Made by a program: the position numbers and the translations under genes
Part shown: positions 8,473-16,710 of the stretch, piece after piece
Numbering within the stretch: position 1 is the stretch's first letter
How the letters are laid out: every line of letters starts with the position of its first letter
Assembly: GCF_001305295.1 (NCBI RefSeq)
Contig: NZ_LJSI01000050.1
Coordinates: forward strand, 62,001 to 126,000
From: Neptunomonas antarctica
GTDB lineage: Bacteria > Pseudomonadota > Gammaproteobacteria > Pseudomonadales > Balneatricaceae
Length of the DNA stretch: 64,000 nt
Direction: 5' to 3'
The notes under the pieces: generated by a model
Databases searched by the model: none
What the model saw: the letters and a program-made list of their open reading frames with translations, nothing else
Told to the model about the DNA's origin: nothing

Positions 8473-9953
8473 GTACGTTAATGGTTCAGGGGACTACCTC
8501 TGATGCCGGTAAAAGTACGCTGGTGGCGGGGTTGTGTCGGGTGTTGTGGCGACAAGGCCTGTCTGTGGCGCCGTTTAAACCTCAGAACATGGCACTTAAC
8601 AGTGCAGTCACCGCAGGCGGTGGTGAGATAGGCCGTGCACAGGCAGTGCAGGCATACGCCTGTGGTCTGGCGCCGCATATCGACATGAACCCTGTGCTGA
8701 TAAAGCCCAACAGCGATACCGGCGCACAGATTATTATTCATGGGAAACCGCTGGCTAACATGGAAGCCACGGCTTATCACGACTATAAGCAAGTGGCCTG
8801 GAATGCGGTTGAGTCATCGCATGATCGCTTACGAAACTTATACCGTTATATTATTGTCGAAGGCGCCGGTTCGCCCGCTGAAATTAATCTTCGTGAAAAT
8901 GACATCGCCAATATGGGGTTTGCCGAGCGTGTTGGTTGTCCGGTGATTATTATCGCTGATATCGATAAAGGCGGGGTGTTTGCACATCTGGTTGGCACCT
9001 TGGCACTGTTGTCTGAATCAGAACAGGCGCGTATTAAAGGTTTCGTTATTAATCGCTTTCGCGGCGATATCTCCTTACTGCAATCAGGCTTGAATTGGTT
9101 GGAAGAGTACACAGGCAAACCCGTACTGGGCGTTTTACCTTACCTGCACGGCTTCCATCTTGAAGCTGAAGATGCGGTGGCTATAGAACAGCCCGAATAT
9201 TGTGCTAATGCGTTACGCGTTATCGTGCCGGTTTTACCGCATATCAGTAACCATACCGACTTCGATCCTTTACGTTTACATCCGTCGATCGAGCTGATTT
9301 ATATCGGGCCGGATCAACCGATTCCTCCGGCAGATCTGATCATTTTGCCGGGTTCTAAATCGGTACGCAGTGATCTGGCATGGATGCGACATCAGGGATG
9401 GGATGCAGCCATTAATAAGCATCTGCGCTATGGCGGAAAACTGCTGGGGATCTGCGGTGGTTTTCAGATGCTGGGCGGCATGATTGATGACCCTGATGCG
9501 ATCGAAGGCGAAGCCGGTAGCTCCGCAGGGTTGGCGTTATTGACTATGGAAACGCGTCTTTATCAGGAAAAACGCTTAACCAATCAGACGGGCCTTTTTT
9601 GTATTAATAGCGGTATTAATAGCAAAGCCTGTGTGTCGGTGTCTGGTTATGAAATTCACTGTGGGGTGTCATCCGGTGCTGCATTATCTGCTCCCTTGCT
9701 GCATTTTTCTGATGGTACGCCTGAAGGTGCCGTGTCGCCAGACGGGCAGATTGCGGGTACTTATTTACACGGTTTGTTTGAATCGACTGACGTTGTTGAG
9801 CAGATTCTGCAGTGGGCCGGGTTAACCTCGATTGCCTCATTTGATTATCAGCAACGTAAAGATCAGGACCTGGATCGGCTTGCCGATATGCTGCAGCAAC
9901 ACCTGAATATGGCGGCTATTCACGCCTTGCTGAATGGCGAGGAGGTCGCATGA
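8460..9953 (+). CDS. cobQ: Adenosylcobyric acid synthase (glutamine-hydrolysing)
   Basis: 497 residues, CobQ/CbiP family; it amidates the b, d, e and g positions of adenosylcobyrinate a,c-diamide. The N-terminal ATPase domain has [29 protein letters not shown] and [12 protein letters not shown]; the C-terminal glutamine amidotransferase has the nucleophile block [13 protein letters not shown] and the catalytic-His block GTYLHGLFE. The start is supported by AGGTGA at 8445-8450. A 12-bp tandem duplication at 9601-9624 gives INSGINS in the protein. It overlaps cobP by 4 bp (ATGA). Confidence 0.95.
   Translation: MKSTGTLMVQGTTSDAGKSTLVAGLCRVLWRQGLSVAPFKPQNMALNSAVTAGGGEIGRAQAVQAYACGLAPHIDMNPVLIKPNSDTGAQIIIHGKPLANMEATAYHDYKQVAWNAVESSHDRLRNLYRYIIVEGAGSPAEINLRENDIANMGFAERVGCPVIIIADIDKGGVFAHLVGTLALLSESEQARIKGFVINRFRGDISLLQSGLNWLEEYTGKPVLGVLPYLHGFHLEAEDAVAIEQPEYCANALRVIVPVLPHISNHTDFDPLRLHPSIELIYIGPDQPIPPADLIILPGSKSVRSDLAWMRHQGWDAAINKHLRYGGKLLGICGGFQMLGGMIDDPDAIEGEAGSSAGLALLTMETRLYQEKRLTNQTGLFCINSGINSKACVSVSGYEIHCGVSSGAALSAPLLHFSDGTPEGAVSPDGQIAGTYLHGLFESTDVVEQILQWAGLTSIASFDYQQRKDQDLDRLADMLQQHLNMAAIHALLNGEEVA
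9601..9624 (+). repeat. 12-nt in-frame tandem duplication within cobQ
   Basis: gtattaatagcg is followed by gtattaatagca (11/12 identical), giving the peptide repeat INSG-INSK. A comparable 12-nt in-frame doublet lies in cobP at 10142-10165 (ISNV-ISNI). Confidence 0.75.
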
Positions 9954-10504
9954 TACGTTTTATTATTGGTGGTGCCCGCTCAGGAAAAAGCCGTTACGCA
10001 GAAAAACTGGCGAGCGACAGCAGAAAAAAGGTGGTCTATGTGGCTACAGCTCAGGCGTACGATGATGAGATGAAAGCGCGTATTCAGCATCATAAAGAAC
10101 AGCGTCCTGATGCATGGCAGACCTTTGAAGAGCCGATTTATATTTCTAATGTTATCTCTAATATTAGCTTTTCAAGTCATTGTATATTAATAGATTGTTT
10201 GACTCTCTGGATGACCAATTTGTTATGTGAAAATCAGAATATTGCGGCATCTAAGAAAAGCCTGTTGGACGCATTATCTCACACAGAGAGCGACATTATT
10301 CTCGTCAGTAATGAGACCGGGATGGGGGTTGTTCCTTTAGGGGAGTTAACGCGTCGCTACTGCGATGAGGCGGGTTGGCTACACCAGGAAATAGCCGCCG
10401 TGGCGGATCAGGTGGTACTCATGGTGGCAGGGATTCCTGTTGTTATAAAGGATTGTAGTGAAACAAAAATACCTCATGCATTACAAGGGAAGCTCAGCGA
10501 ATGA
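9950..10504 (+). CDS. cobP: Adenosylcobinamide kinase / guanylyltransferase
   Basis: 184-residue bifunctional CobP/CobU enzyme: it phosphorylates adenosylcobinamide and then attaches GMP to make AdoCbi-GDP, the activated lower-loop acceptor. It has the N-terminal P-loop [14 protein letters not shown], the histidine region [13 protein letters not shown] carrying the guanylylated His, [11 protein letters not shown], and [12 protein letters not shown]. Length is normal. The central region has a 12-bp doublet giving ISNVISNIS. The gene overlaps cobQ and cobT by 4 bp each. Confidence 0.94.
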   Translation: MIRFIIGGARSGKSRYAEKLASDSRKKVVYVATAQAYDDEMKARIQHHKEQRPDAWQTFEEPIYISNVISNISFSSHCILIDCLTLWMTNLLCENQNIAASKKSLLDALSHTESDIILVSNETGMGVVPLGELTRRYCDEAGWLHQEIAAVADQVVLMVAGIPVVIKDCSETKIPHALQGKLSE

Positions 10505-11643
10505 ATATGCGACCTACAGAATTAACTACAGCATCGGATTGGCTGAATAAGCCAGTTAAAGCGCTGGATTCTATCGCGATGTATGCTGCCGAAGAACGGC
10601 AAAAACAGCTGACTAAGCCTGCCGGATCATTGGGTAAACTGGAGAAAGTTGCAATACGGTTGGCGGGCATGCAGGGGCGGGTATTTCCTCGTGCTGACAA
10701 AGTATGTATTGCGGTTTTCGCAGCAGATCATGGAATAGCGGCAGAGGGGGTGTCGGCTTTTCCGCAAGCGGTTACCGCTGAAATGATCAGGAATTTTGCA
10801 CGAGGGGGCGCAGCGATCTGTGTTGCTGCACGATTCATTGCAGCACCTTTAGCGGTCTACAATCTGGGAACAGTATCGCCTACAGAGGGGCTACCCAATG
10901 TGATCAATCACCAGATCGCCCCACAAACGGCGAATTTTTTGTACCATCCTTCCATGACGCCGGCACAGCTAACTACCGCTATGGATATAGGGCGTAGTGC
11001 GGTAGGCGATGCTCTGACGCAACAGGCTGACAAAGCACAGCGTTTAGATCTGTTTGTAGCGGGAGAGATGGGTATCGCTAACACTACGTCGGCAACGGCT
11101 ATTGCTTCCCTTTTACTGAGCATTGCACCCGAAAAACTAGCTGGACCTGGTACGGGTCTTGATGCCAGCGGTGTATCGCACAAAGCCATGATTATTACCC
11201 GGGCGATTGAATTTCATCGCTCTGAATTGAAAGGTTTTGAGCAGAAAGGTTCTATAGGAGACCCTTTGATCGCGTTACAGTATTTCGGGGGGTTCGAAAT
11301 AGCGGCGCTGACAGGCGCTTACCTTGCATGTGCGCAGGAAGGTGTGACTGCCGTCGTTGATGGTTTTATCTGTACGGTGGCGGCGTTGCTGGCCTGCAGA
11401 ATTAACCCTCAGGCTGCTGATTGGCTTATCTTGTCGCATAGTTCAGCAGAACCCGCTTATGCGATGCTATTGGATGGGTTTGTCTCTCAGCCATTATTAA
11501 ATCTTGAGCTCCGTTTGGGCGAGGGTAGTGGTGCTGCTATTGCTGTTCCGTTAATAAGGCTCGCCTGTGCGCTACATAATGAGATGGCGACATTCGAAGA
11601 GGCTGCTGTGTCTGCTGCAGTGTCAACTATAGAGGCTACATAA
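10501..11643 (+). CDS. cobT: Nicotinate-nucleotide:dimethylbenzimidazole phosphoribosyltransferase
   Basis: 380 residues. It makes alpha-ribazole phosphate from a lower-ligand base (normally 5,6-dimethylbenzimidazole) and nicotinate mononucleotide. Visible family blocks are TKPAGSLGKLE near residue 40, FAADHGIAAEGVSAFPQ, GEMGIANTTSATAI, the glycine-rich GPGTGLDASGV, and the catalytic glutamate in LRLGEGSGAAIAVPL near the C-terminus. It is about 25 residues longer at the N-terminus than the Salmonella enzyme. It overlaps cobP by 4 bp. In the absence of bluB here, its base must come from elsewhere. Confidence 0.94.
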   Translation: MNMRPTELTTASDWLNKPVKALDSIAMYAAEERQKQLTKPAGSLGKLEKVAIRLAGMQGRVFPRADKVCIAVFAADHGIAAEGVSAFPQAVTAEMIRNFARGGAAICVAARFIAAPLAVYNLGTVSPTEGLPNVINHQIAPQTANFLYHPSMTPAQLTTAMDIGRSAVGDALTQQADKAQRLDLFVAGEMGIANTTSATAIASLLLSIAPEKLAGPGTGLDASGVSHKAMIITRAIEFHRSELKGFEQKGSIGDPLIALQYFGGFEIAALTGAYLACAQEGVTAVVDGFICTVAALLACRINPQAADWLILSHSSAEPAYAMLLDGFVSQPLLNLELRLGEGSGAAIAVPLIRLACALHNEMATFEEAAVSAAVSTIEAT

Positions 11644-11647
11644 CAAC

Positions 11648-12280
11648 ATGACGTTGCCTAACACGAAACAGTCGCTGATCATAGATGCGCTAAGGCATGG
11701 AGAGACGGTTAATGGGCAATGTTATCTGGGTCGAACCGATGCCGAGCTGACGACTGTCGGTTGGTCTCAGATGCAAAAGGCGATGCGCGATATTAATCCG
11801 GATGATTATGATGTCATCGTTACTTCGCCTTTGCGGCGCTGTCAATCGTTTGCTGAGCAATGGCTGCTGTCGGCGAATTTAAGCCTTAAAGCCTTACGTA
11901 CCGACGCTTTAATTCAGGAATATGATTTTGGTTTATGGGACGGTATGACCGCCGCCGCTATAATGCTGCACTGGCCTGAGGAGTTAGGGGCGTTTTGGCG
12001 TGATCCCGAGTGTTTTCCTCCTCCACAGGGGGAGTCGCTGGCTGTCTTTTTTCAACGATTACGACACTTCTTGGATAATGAGCTACAGAGCAAAAATAAG
12101 CGGGTGTTATTGATTACGCATGGCGGTGTCATCAAAGCACTGACCTGTTTAACGCAAGGACGCCCGACAGGGGATATGCACTCGATCGGCGTAAAACATG
12201 GCACGCTACATCGCATTTTTTATGCACCGAAAGAATATGAGCAGAAAGCATGCGAACAAATCGTATGTGAGTCGAAATAA
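11648..12280 (+). CDS. Alpha-ribazole-5'-phosphate phosphatase (histidine phosphatase family)
   Basis: 210-residue histidine phosphatase. The phosphoacceptor motif is ALRHGETVNG near the N-terminus; TSPLRRCQSFA, LIQEYDFGLWDGM and the second catalytic His in LLITHGGVIKAL are all present. The position between cobT and cobS indicates removal of the 5' phosphate from alpha-ribazole-P or adenosylcobalamin-P, the CobC activity of enterobacteria; the fold alone would not give the substrate. It starts 4 nt after cobT. The C-terminal residues run up to the tandem-repeat array before cobS. Confidence 0.85.
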   Translation: MTLPNTKQSLIIDALRHGETVNGQCYLGRTDAELTTVGWSQMQKAMRDINPDDYDVIVTSPLRRCQSFAEQWLLSANLSLKALRTDALIQEYDFGLWDGMTAAAIMLHWPEELGAFWRDPECFPPPQGESLAVFFQRLRHFLDNELQSKNKRVLLITHGGVIKALTCLTQGRPTGDMHSIGVKHGTLHRIFYAPKEYEQKACEQIVCESK

Positions 12281-12286
12281 TGAAAG

Positions 12287-12394
12287 CAGAACTTTAATCA
12301 GAACTTTAATCAGAACTTTAATCAGAACTTTAATCAGAACTTTAATCAGAACTTTAATCAGAGGTGAAACGAGAGGTGAAACGAGAGGTGAAAC
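12287..12394 (+). repeat. Two abutting 12-nt tandem arrays between ribazole phosphatase and cobS
   Basis: Six perfect copies of CAGAACTTTAAT (12287-12358) are followed by three copies of GAGGTGAAACGA (12361-12394, the third partial). Both arrays have a 12-nt period. The second array repeats a Shine-Dalgarno-like GAGGTGA with an embedded GTG; each GAGGTGA lies 8 nt before the next GTG. There are no spacers, so this is a minisatellite and not a CRISPR. Confidence 0.95.
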
Positions 12395-13140
12395 TTTTTT
12401 TTCATGAACAGTGGCAAGCATTCTGGGTTGCTGTGCAATTTCTAACACAATTTCCGGTTAAGTTGCGCACCTACCCCAAGGTCCGGGTACAGGCGTTATC
12501 GTTACTGTATTATCCACTGGTGGGTGCTTTTATTGGCGCTGTACTTATGGGTATTAGTTGGATAATGCGTGACCAGTCCATTTATCTGCAAGCCACATTA
12601 GTCTTGACCGCCTGGGTTGTGTTGACCGGTGGACTGCACTTAGACGGGCTCGCCGACAGTGCTGATGGCTGGATGGGAGGGCTGGGTGATGCTGATCGAA
12701 CCCTGCAGATTATGAAAGATCCTTGTACGGGTGCAATAGGTGCGCTGGCTCTGATATTAATACTCATGCTGAAATGGTCGGCATTAGTGACGTTGTTGCC
12801 TGCGGGAAACCTGCTACCCATCATGATAGCGTCGATAATGGCTCGTCTTGGTGCGGTTGCTTTGTTGTCGAGTACGCCATATGTGCGTGTGCAAGGGATT
12901 GCGTCAGTGATGATTCCTTTGATGCCGCTGAAAGGCATTTATGCACTCGTCATGATCGGAGCGTTATGGCTGGTTTGGCTGAATGTAATCTGGTTGCTGG
13001 TGGTTTCTATTGTCTTCTGGATGGCACGCCGCGCGATGCTGGCACGGATAAAAGGCACCACCGGTGATACGGCAGGTGCCTTAATTGAAGTACTGGAAGC
13101 GCTGTTATTAACCGTGGCCTGTTTCACCCTGGAAGTCTGA
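12376..13140 (+). CDS. cobS: Adenosylcobinamide-GDP ribazoletransferase
   Basis: About 254 residues, CobS/CobV family, an integral membrane enzyme that joins AdoCbi-GDP to alpha-ribazole (phosphate) to complete the nucleotide loop. Diagnostic motif: LTGGLHLDGLADSADGWMGG (acidic metal-binding cluster), then RTLQIMKDPCTGAIGA and GTTGDTAGALIE. Many hydrophobic helices. The frame is open to a GTG at 12364, but the GTGs at 12376 and 12388 have GAGGTGA exactly 8 nt upstream while 12364 has none, so the start lies in the repeat array at 12376 or 12388. The 3' end overlaps the convergent glycosyltransferase by 33 bp. Confidence 0.9.
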   Translation: MKREVKLFFHEQWQAFWVAVQFLTQFPVKLRTYPKVRVQALSLLYYPLVGAFIGAVLMGISWIMRDQSIYLQATLVLTAWVVLTGGLHLDGLADSADGWMGGLGDADRTLQIMKDPCTGAIGALALILILMLKWSALVTLLPAGNLLPIMIASIMARLGAVALLSSTPYVRVQGIASVMIPLMPLKGIYALVMIGALWLVWLNVIWLLVVSIVFWMARRAMLARIKGTTGDTAGALIEVLEALLLTVACFTLEV

Positions 13141-15930
13141 CATAGCAGCATCTCTCAGTAATGCGCGCATGATTTTTTCTGGCTGGAATTCCTGGCTTCT
13201 TGTCATCGCTGCTTTTCGCATGCCTTGCTGCAGCGTTGGCTGTTGGCAATACCTTGTAATGACAGCGGCCATCGATTCCTTATCTTCTACCAGATAACCA
13301 CAAACCTGGTCTTCGATAATATCCTTAGGGCCTTTGCAATGGTAAGCCACTACGGGTAACCCGCAGGTCAAAGCTTCCAACACAACGCAACCAAAGGTGT
13401 CAAAGCGCGAAGGCAACAACAGCAAATCGGCTTTGTGATACAAGGCGGGTAGGTCTTGTTTATCAACCCAGCCTAGAAAAAGGGCGTCAGGCAGTACAAT
13501 TTCTAGTTGTTTTGCTGCTGGTCCGGTACCGGCAATCCAGAGTTCGGCATTCGGTATACGCGTTTTGACGCATGCATAGATCTCCGCTAGATCAAATACG
13601 CCTTTTTCATCGCTCAAGCGTCCAACATACAATAATATGGGCTTTGAGTAATCAGGCTTTATATGGAGAGGCTTTGTACTACTGGGCTTTGTATTACTGG
13701 ACTTTATATTAATGGGCTGTACATTTCCCGGCTTTAACTTGGCTTGTTTTGAATTAATGGGATTTGAATTGACCTGCTTTAAATGATCTTGAAACGTATC
13801 GTCAACCCAATGTTGAGTCAGAAAAACCTGCTTAGCATCAATGCCTATTTCGGGGCTGCTAAGCCATGTTTGATGATCAGTATTGAGTGTATATATGCCC
13901 TCAAATTGCAGATAGAAAGCACGTAATAAGCGACGAATACGGTCGGATTCATGATCGGTCAGACTCATAGTGCGGTGCACGAACTCCATCCAGTCGGTAT
14001 GCATGAAAAAATACGCAGGCACTGAAAACGCTTTTTTCAGATACAGCGCAATAGCGCCCATGACCATCTCTGTCGAGCAGATAATTCTGTCGTAACTGCC
14101 GCGCTCAAAGATCTGCTGAATCTCTATCATATCCGGAACGTTAAACTCTTGCTCACCCAGGCTTCTTACCCTGAATTGATGCATGGGTTTTACAACAATC
14201 AGGTGGTCTTTGCTTTTCAATTGCGAGTGACAGGTCAGTATATCGATCGGATAGTTATGCTTTCGGATCTCTTTCAGTGTGCTTTGCAATGCAGAAGAGA
14301 CACCGTTATGGTCTGCAAAGGTATCGGTTAACCAAAGGATTTTCTGCGGATGCTGACCCTTGCCCAGATTCTCTGCCAAATCATTCAAAAAGGGGCGGTT
14401 AGCGTAAATAACCTGGCTGGCGGCAAAGGAGGCGCCCGCTATAACCGCTGATGCCAGCGCGGGGAATGTCAATGAGTCGAGCATTTTAGAAAGGTTAAAC
14501 GTCGTCATATCATCCGTGGCGGAACTTATGCCTGAACTTATACCTGAGCTTATACCCGAGCGTGCGTCGGTGCTTTTTTCGCCACCAAACAATGCTCGAA
14601 AATGAGTTGGTAATTCGAACTTTCTAATCAGTTCATCAGTAGTAAGCTCAGAAAAATTATTATCGCCTACACCTGCCAAGTGGTCATTAAGTCGTGTGAA
14701 AAAGATACGGGTGACAACCTCATATATTTCAGGGATACCTTTACGAATGACGTTAAGAAAATTATCGGGTTGTTTGCGCTGAGCACGGGCGATCTCTTTA
14801 ATAACCTTGAGGGCTGGTCGAAACTCTTTGCTGACCCCCAGGCTGTTCAGTAGTGCCGGTTTAGTGCCGGAGAGTGCTTCGTGAAAGGTTTTTAAAAAAG
14901 TAAGGGTGTATTTATGGCGTTTCAATTCTTGCATGGCATTACTGACACCCAGGCAGAGGACTTTGTCCTGAAGGGAGCCTTTGTGCAGCAGTAAACGGAG
15001 CAGACCCGGGTCTTCCATATGAATCGCGACCTGAGAAAAATAGTCGAGGAAGGTGACTGTTAATTTTTCTTCTTTACCTACTTCGCCATAAGGTACGGTT
15101 CGGCCATGACGAATAGCGTCCAGTACCAGTTCCGAGCGTTTGGTGTGGATTAGCCGTTCAGCTAAATCGGGTATATGTGCCAGCGTGCCGGTCCTGCCTG
15201 CAAAAATACCGTTGTGATCATCCGATCCACCGGTGAAAGATTTCTCATACGGATCACTACAAAAGTCATTCGGGTTAAGCTGATGCTTACGGGCATAGCC
15301 GTCTATTTTTTCAGGCGTCAGGCTTTCCAGCCAATGGCGGGTTAGCTGGTTTTGCCAATAACCGCGCTGTCCGTTTAACACTTCAAAGCGCTGGAACATC
15401 ACGGCAAATTTTTCGAGGATGGAGATGTCCGGCTTGTTTTTATGCGTATAAAAAAATAGGGGATGCGGCAACACGGTAACAATATCGTTTTCCAGCGTAA
15501 AACGGGTAAAGTTAAAAATATTATGGCGCAGCCTATTAAGCGTAGTTTCCTGCTCCGGTGTAAAGCCATAGGTCAGAACATGAATGCTGAGTGCTGAACC
15601 TGGGAAATGGCAAGTAAACTCGGCACCCACTAATACGTCGTAGCCTCTGTCTAACAGTTGCCAGCAAGAGCGGGCATTGTTGTGATTGGTTATAGTGATC
15701 AGATCGGTACCGTTACGGTCTAGTGTTTTAATCAGATTTTTTGTTTCCAGCCAGGTTTCAGGCAAGCCCAGCAATCGCCCCCATAGCTCATCAGGAACAT
15801 CACTGTTTTTATCATGGCAATGCAGATCAATCCGTAGGGTTTCCTTCGTTGGGAAGCGCCGGCTTTGCTGGTCAAGAAAAGCATCGTAATCAGCATGCAG
15901 TTGCGAATGGAACATGGACTCAATGATCAT
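13108..15930 (-). CDS. PHP-domain / GT4 glycosyltransferase fusion
   Basis: 940 residues. N-terminal PHP (histidinol-phosphatase/polymerase-like phosphoesterase) domain, about residues 30-270: metal-site motifs RIDLHCHDKNSD, TITNHNNA, GAEFTCHFPG, HPLFFY and GGSDDHNG. A helical middle follows, with one hydrophobic stretch (ALASAVIAGASFAASQV). From about 540 to the end is a GT-B glycosyltransferase: LWLTDTFADHNGVSSAL, LLYVGRLSDEKGV and FDTFGCVVLEALTCGLPVVA, where the usual first Glu of the E-x7-E pair is Asp. Two low-complexity linkers arise from tandem duplications (SGIS repeats; xxKP repeats). AAGGA 7 nt upstream supports the start. Substrate unknown; a cytosolic role in glycolipid or surface polysaccharide synthesis is inferred. 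Confidence 0.82.
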   Translation of the reverse strand: MIIESMFHSQLHADYDAFLDQQSRRFPTKETLRIDLHCHDKNSDVPDELWGRLLGLPETWLETKNLIKTLDRNGTDLITITNHNNARSCWQLLDRGYDVLVGAEFTCHFPGSALSIHVLTYGFTPEQETTLNRLRHNIFNFTRFTLENDIVTVLPHPLFFYTHKNKPDISILEKFAVMFQRFEVLNGQRGYWQNQLTRHWLESLTPEKIDGYARKHQLNPNDFCSDPYEKSFTGGSDDHNGIFAGRTGTLAHIPDLAERLIHTKRSELVLDAIRHGRTVPYGEVGKEEKLTVTFLDYFSQVAIHMEDPGLLRLLLHKGSLQDKVLCLGVSNAMQELKRHKYTLTFLKTFHEALSGTKPALLNSLGVSKEFRPALKVIKEIARAQRKQPDNFLNVIRKGIPEIYEVVTRIFFTRLNDHLAGVGDNNFSELTTDELIRKFELPTHFRALFGGEKSTDARSGISSGISSGISSATDDMTTFNLSKMLDSLTFPALASAVIAGASFAASQVIYANRPFLNDLAENLGKGQHPQKILWLTDTFADHNGVSSALQSTLKEIRKHNYPIDILTCHSQLKSKDHLIVVKPMHQFRVRSLGEQEFNVPDMIEIQQIFERGSYDRIICSTEMVMGAIALYLKKAFSVPAYFFMHTDWMEFVHRTMSLTDHESDRIRRLLRAFYLQFEGIYTLNTDHQTWLSSPEIGIDAKQVFLTQHWVDDTFQDHLKQVNSNPINSKQAKLKPGNVQPINIKSSNTKPSSTKPLHIKPDYSKPILLYVGRLSDEKGVFDLAEIYACVKTRIPNAELWIAGTGPAAKQLEIVLPDALFLGWVDKQDLPALYHKADLLLLPSRFDTFGCVVLEALTCGLPVVAYHCKGPKDIIEDQVCGYLVEDKESMAAVITRYCQQPTLQQGMRKAAMTRSQEFQPEKIMRALLRDAAMSDFQGETGHG

Positions 15931-16204
15931 GGCTTAATCCTTATGTGACGAGTGGAAGAGCTTGATGCCGGATGTATCAATATGCATTGAATCTTCGATA
16001 TGTAGGTCGCTATTGTTTGCAAAAAGAGCCTCCTGACTGCAGCATTTTCTAGTGTCTGTCGGGAGTATAGGGGGTGTTGTTTTAAGGAATATGACAAAAC
16101 TGATATTCGTCAATTATCAGAGTCATTTTCTTGGTTATTATTACCCGATCTTATGGAATCAACTTTTTAACTAACAAAGCTTTCAACCAATTAAGGTAAT
16201 CGTT

Positions 16205-16309
16205 ATGAGTACATGTTGTGGGTCGTGTGGTGGTCAGGATGCAGAAGACATTAAACAGCAAGAACAAGATGATGCGGTAGAGCCGCAGGAGGAAAAGTCC
16301 GAAGAGTAG
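16205..16309 (+). CDS. Small CCGSC-motif protein
   Basis: 34-residue ORF starting MSTCCGSCGGQ, followed by a strongly acidic, Gln/Glu-rich tail (DAEDIKQQEQDDAVEPQEEK). A good AAGGTAA ribosome site precedes the ATG by 6 nt. The TCCGSCGG cluster closely resembles the family of very small gammaproteobacterial CCGSCS-motif proteins, whose function is unknown; the cysteines suggest metal or redox chemistry. It is a free-standing gene between the divergent glycosyltransferase and clpC promoters, followed by a terminator-like hairpin. Confidence 0.7.
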   Translation: MSTCCGSCGGQDAEDIKQQEQDDAVEPQEEKSEE

Positions 16310-16710
16310 TACGGATTGTTACGGACTACTCACAACGCGTTATGTCAGTGTTTTAACGCGCTGCTCATTATCAGGCGATTTTAACCAAGATTGCCTGATT
16401 TATTTTAAGCTTGTTTATGTGTTTCTGTTCGTGTCTATTTATTGATTAGCTTATTTCTGCTTCTTGTTTAATGCCTTTATCAATCCTTTTTAGCCCCGCG
16501 TGTTGTGGTCCAGTATTATTGCCAACGGCGTAATTTTTGCTCTTAGTCTTCTTCCTCTCCTATCCTGATCACCCTTGATTAAACCTCATCTAAAATCTTA
16601 AATTAGAGAGGTTTAATTTGAGTAGGCATTCAATGTTTTTTTGATGTGTATCGGCATAAGCTGAAAACAGTATGGCATGCATCAAATGGACCTGAGTCAG
16701 GGAGCGTAGT
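16310..16710. other. Intergenic region before clpC
   Basis: About 400 nt without a supportable gene. It holds the terminator at 16370-16408 and a 9-bp inverted repeat TTAAACCTC (16579-16587) / GAGGTTTAA (16608-16616), about 95 nt ahead of the clpC start, which could be an operator or leader hairpin. No convincing sigma-32 promoter was seen. Confidence 0.5.
16370..16408 (+). terminator. Terminator after the small Cys-motif gene
   Basis: ATCAGGCGAT pairs with ATTGCCTGAT (10 bp, one G-U), with a 10-nt loop, followed by TTATTTTAAG. It lies 60 nt past the stop of the 34-residue gene. Confidence 0.7.

Noticed and set aside
12287-12394. CRISPR-like direct repeats
   Set aside because: Units are 12 nt, head to tail and without spacers, and no cas genes are nearby; it is a minisatellite.
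12206-12448. Minus-strand ORF with repeated IKVL units (and plus-strand ORF with RTLI/RGET repeats)
   Set aside because: Both are translations of the 12-nt tandem arrays; neither has a ribosome site or similarity outside the repeat.
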